Shown here: positions 47,252 through 49,251 of the stretch, one piece after another | How the letters are laid out: the number at the start of each line of letters is the position of its first letter | How positions within the stretch are numbered: the stretch's first letter is position 1 | DNA from: Rhodospirillaceae bacterium | Lineage (GTDB): Bacteria > Pseudomonadota > Alphaproteobacteria > Rhodospirillales > Casp-alpha2 | Length of the DNA: 49,251 bases | Direction: 5' to 3' | Assembly: GCA_002706405.1 (NCBI GenBank) | Contig: PALN01000092.1 | Span: 1-49,251, forward strand | The notes under the pieces: generated by a model | What the model saw: the letters and a program-made list of their open reading frames with translations, nothing else | Databases searched by the model: none | What the model was told of the DNA's origin: nothing | Position numbers and translations under genes: made by a program

Positions 47252-47875
47252 CTAGCCCCCGAAAGCGCGGAAGCGCCGGCGGATTTCCTCTTCCGTGGCA
47301 TCCCGGGGCGGCTCGCGCAAGCCGTCGGCATCCGCCTTGGTGCGCTTGGTCCCCGACCAGGTTTCCTTGGACAGGGGCAGGGGCGCGTCGTCCATCGCCA
47401 GATGCGCCGCATATTTCTGGAACAGGCCGATGCAGCGCTGGTAGGACATGACCTCCAGCTCGTCATAACGCAGCTTCACGTCCGCCGGCAGATCGAACCA
47501 GGCGACGTCGACGATCGCGCCTTCGTCCACGCGTCGCTCCATGACATGCAGGGTCGCACCGAAACGGTCGGCCCCTTCGTAGAGCGCGAAACTGGCGGCC
47601 CGGCTGCCGGGATAGGTCGGCGGACCGGGGTGAAAGTTGTAGGCCGGCCCCGGCAGGGCGGCCAGCACATCGGCCGGCACCACGGCCCCCGTGCAGAAGG
47701 CGACCAACCGTCGGCCCGCATTGGCATCGGCCCCGCCCGTCAGATCGAGCGCGTCGCGCAAGGACGCCGCCCCGTCGACGTGATTGACGTGAATCGTCGG
47801 ATTATGGGCCATCAAGGCGGCCGCCAGATGGGGGCCTTCGACTTCTCCGGTCAGCAAGATAATTTCGTGCGGCAT
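47252..47875 (-). CDS. Formyltransferase-fold protein
   Basis: The 207-residue protein has the N-terminal fold of the methionyl-tRNA/GAR formyltransferase family: the YNFHPGPPTYPGSRAA motif with the catalytic histidine and FGATLHVMERRVDEGAIVD with the aspartate. The usual catalytic asparagine position is not clear (AFCTGAVVPADV). It lacks the C-terminal OB domain, so it is not the housekeeping Fmt. A sugar-nucleotide or small-molecule formyltransferase role is possible. It converges with cysS, 4 bp between stops. Confidence 0.78.
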   Translation of the reverse strand: MPHEIILLTGEVEGPHLAAALMAHNPTIHVNHVDGAASLRDALDLTGGADANAGRRLVAFCTGAVVPADVLAALPGPAYNFHPGPPTYPGSRAASFALYEGADRFGATLHVMERRVDEGAIVDVAWFDLPADVKLRYDELEVMSYQRCIGLFQKYAAHLAMDDAPLPLSKETWSGTKRTKADADGLREPPRDATEEEIRRRFRAFGG

Positions 47876-47942
47876 GGCCGGACGCTAGCACGCCACCGGT
47901 CAGGCCGCGAGCTTGCTAAAATAATGTAACCTTTTGGCCAGC

Positions 47943-47973
47943 TTGACGGTTTCGCCCATTCCGCCACTATAAT
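47943..47973 (+). promoter_or_regulatory. Sigma-70-like promoter of the PAS/GGDEF gene
   Basis: TTGACG (47943-47948) and a perfect TATAAT (47968-47973) are 19 bp apart. A second -10-like TATAAA overlaps just downstream (47976-47981). The gap upstream of the PAS gene is 180 bp. Confidence 0.5.
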
Positions 47974-48055
47974 GTTATAAAGGGTGAGGTAATTCCCCCA
48001 AACCTGCGGAAAACGGCCATCGATGATGGTCAGGGGGCAAACATAAACTGGTTCA

Positions 48056-49251
48056 ATGGCGGATATCTACGAAATCAAGCCGGGTGCCCGGCAGGCGGGC
48101 GGGCACCAACAGAACAACGGTGATGCCACGGAAGAGGCAAACGAAACCCTTCTGGAAACCCTTAGCCATGACCTGCGCACACCCCTGAATACGATCATCG
48201 GGTTTGCCGACATGATGGACCAGGAAATCCTGGGCCCGCTTTCCAACCCTCATTACCGCGAATACGTGGAGGTAATCTCCACCGAAGGCCGGCGCATGCT
48301 GGACTTCATCAACGACCTGCTGAACCGCAAGCGCTTCGAGAACATGAAACGCACGGAACAGGGCTTCCGCCACGTCATCGAGTTGGCGCCGGACCTGATC
48401 GCCGTGTGCCGAAGCGGCGCCATCGACCTGATCAACCCGGCGGGGGCGGACATGCTGGGCGTATGGCCGGCGGTCGAACTGAAGGGGCGCATCTTCACCG
48501 ACTTCGTCCATGCGGACAGCCTCGAGCATTTCAAAGGCGGGATCGAAAATCTGACCAAGGAACGCCTGCGCACGCCCATGGTGCTGTTGCGGGCCGACGG
48601 CGCGACCTTGGATGTCGAACTGGCCGCCCTGCCCTATGAGGAACATGAAGACGACGGCGACGGCACCGCCTACATCATCATGGCGCGCGACGTGACCGAG
48701 CGGAACCGCGCCCTCAAGGCCCAGGCGACGCGCGAGGAACATCTGCGCAAGATCATGGACACGGTCGCCGACGGCATCATCACCATCGACGAGACCGGCA
48801 CCATCGAAACCCTGAACCCCACGGCGGAGGAAATATTCGGCTACATGCCCGGCGAACTGGTCGGCTCCAACGTCAAGGTGCTGATGAACGAGGAAGACGC
48901 CGCCAACCATGACCACTACCTGGCGCGTTACACCAATACGGGCGTGCGCCACATCATCGGCAGTGCGCGCGAAGTCATCGGCCGGCGCAAGAACGGCTCG
49001 CTCATCCCCATCGAATTGGCGGTCAGCGAGATGCGGTTTTCCGGGCGGCGCCTGTTCATCGGCGCGCTGCGCGACATTACCGAGCGCAAGGAGAACGAGG
49101 AGCGTCTGCGCGATCTGGCGACCCGCGATCCGCTGACCCGGCTGCCCAACCGCAACCTGTTCACGGAACGCCTGGAAGAATCCATCGAACAGGCCGACAC
49201 CTGCGGCGTCGGCTTCGCCGTGCTGTTCCTCGACCTCGACAATTTCAAAAC
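48056..49251 (+). CDS. HisKA-PAS-PAS-GGDEF signalling protein, C-terminus missing
   Basis: The gene runs off the right edge after 398 complete codons. It begins with a HisKA-like phosphoacceptor helix (H38 in LETLSHDLRTPLNTIIGF), but no HATPase domain follows it. There are two PAS domains, near residues 105-220 and 235-350 (LAPDLIAVCR; MDTVADGIITIDETGTIETL), and then the start of a GGDEF domain (DPLTRLPNRNLFTERL, FLDLDNFK). The EAL or GGEEF signature lies outside. It should make or sense c-di-GMP. ATG 48056 lacks a strong ribosome site; a good promoter is present upstream. Confidence 0.85.
   Translation, partial: MADIYEIKPGARQAGGHQQNNGDATEEANETLLETLSHDLRTPLNTIIGFADMMDQEILGPLSNPHYREYVEVISTEGRRMLDFINDLLNRKRFENMKRTEQGFRHVIELAPDLIAVCRSGAIDLINPAGADMLGVWPAVELKGRIFTDFVHADSLEHFKGGIENLTKERLRTPMVLLRADGATLDVELAALPYEEHEDDGDGTAYIIMARDVTERNRALKAQATREEHLRKIMDTVADGIITIDETGTIETLNPTAEEIFGYMPGELVGSNVKVLMNEEDAANHDHYLARYTNTGVRHIIGSAREVIGRRKNGSLIPIELAVSEMRFSGRRLFIGALRDITERKENEERLRDLATRDPLTRLPNRNLFTERLEESIEQADTCGVGFAVLFLDLDNFK

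Overview
The window reads as a chromosomal segment of a high-G+C alphaproteobacterium, most like the Rhodospirillales. The grounds are general: class II DAHP synthase, the argD-argF-hslO block, FNR-type control of hemN, a CtrA-type TTAA-N7-TTAA box, short gaps with many ATGA or 8-nt gene overlaps, and several c-di-GMP/PAS proteins. I see no rRNA, tRNA, IS element, prophage, integrase or CRISPR array. Apart from a low-G+C patch inside cysS, composition looks even by eye.

Left part (1-10.2 kb): start of a secreted protein, metY with a clear terminator, aspartate aminotransferase, a Sel1-repeat protein overlapping an enolase-superfamily enzyme, an Lrp/AsnC regulator divergent from trxB, and a LysR regulator. 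Next is a 388-bp gap. I read it as a structured small RNA with five C(C)TCCC motifs and a very strong terminator. It converges on an EF-G-like GTPase that lacks the usual catalytic histidine.

Middle left (10.4-21 kb): apaG, folE and trkH on the plus strand. On the minus strand lie a PepSY / cytochrome b561 / membrane-anchored LuxR operon, a LysE exporter, a lipoprotein, and an arginine-biosynthesis operon (argD-argF-GNAT-hslO) with its own promoter and an attenuator-like hairpin in the leader. An ABC-2 permease is divergent from recX.

Middle (21.7-34 kb): a three-gene unit of retropepsin-like protease, inactive transglutaminase with membrane helices, and ATP-grasp ligase. This matches what I recall as the Rlo osmotic-tolerance type system. 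Close by are an exported protein and an MscS channel. Then come arsC, a TPR/glycosyltransferase-like protein, a PagL-type lipid A deacylase, a cyclic-nucleotide-binding plus TPR protein, a small conserved-looking protein and a PAS/EAL phosphodiesterase.

Right part (34-49.25 kb): a Gld-like ABC exporter operon (ATPase, permease, GldG-like, DUF4340-like), hemN behind an almost textbook class II FNR promoter, a DUF547 protein, class II DAHP synthase, an NAD-biosynthesis pair (nicotinate phosphoribosyltransferase, nadE) running into cysS, a formyltransferase-fold protein, and the start of a HisKA-PAS-PAS-GGDEF protein that runs off the window.

Themes are redox and oxygen adaptation (trxB, hslO, hemN, b561), envelope and osmotic homeostasis (the Rlo-like genes, mscS, trkH, pagL, the Gld-like ABC), and c-di-GMP signalling. 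All functional names rest on motif recognition by eye; no database search was run.
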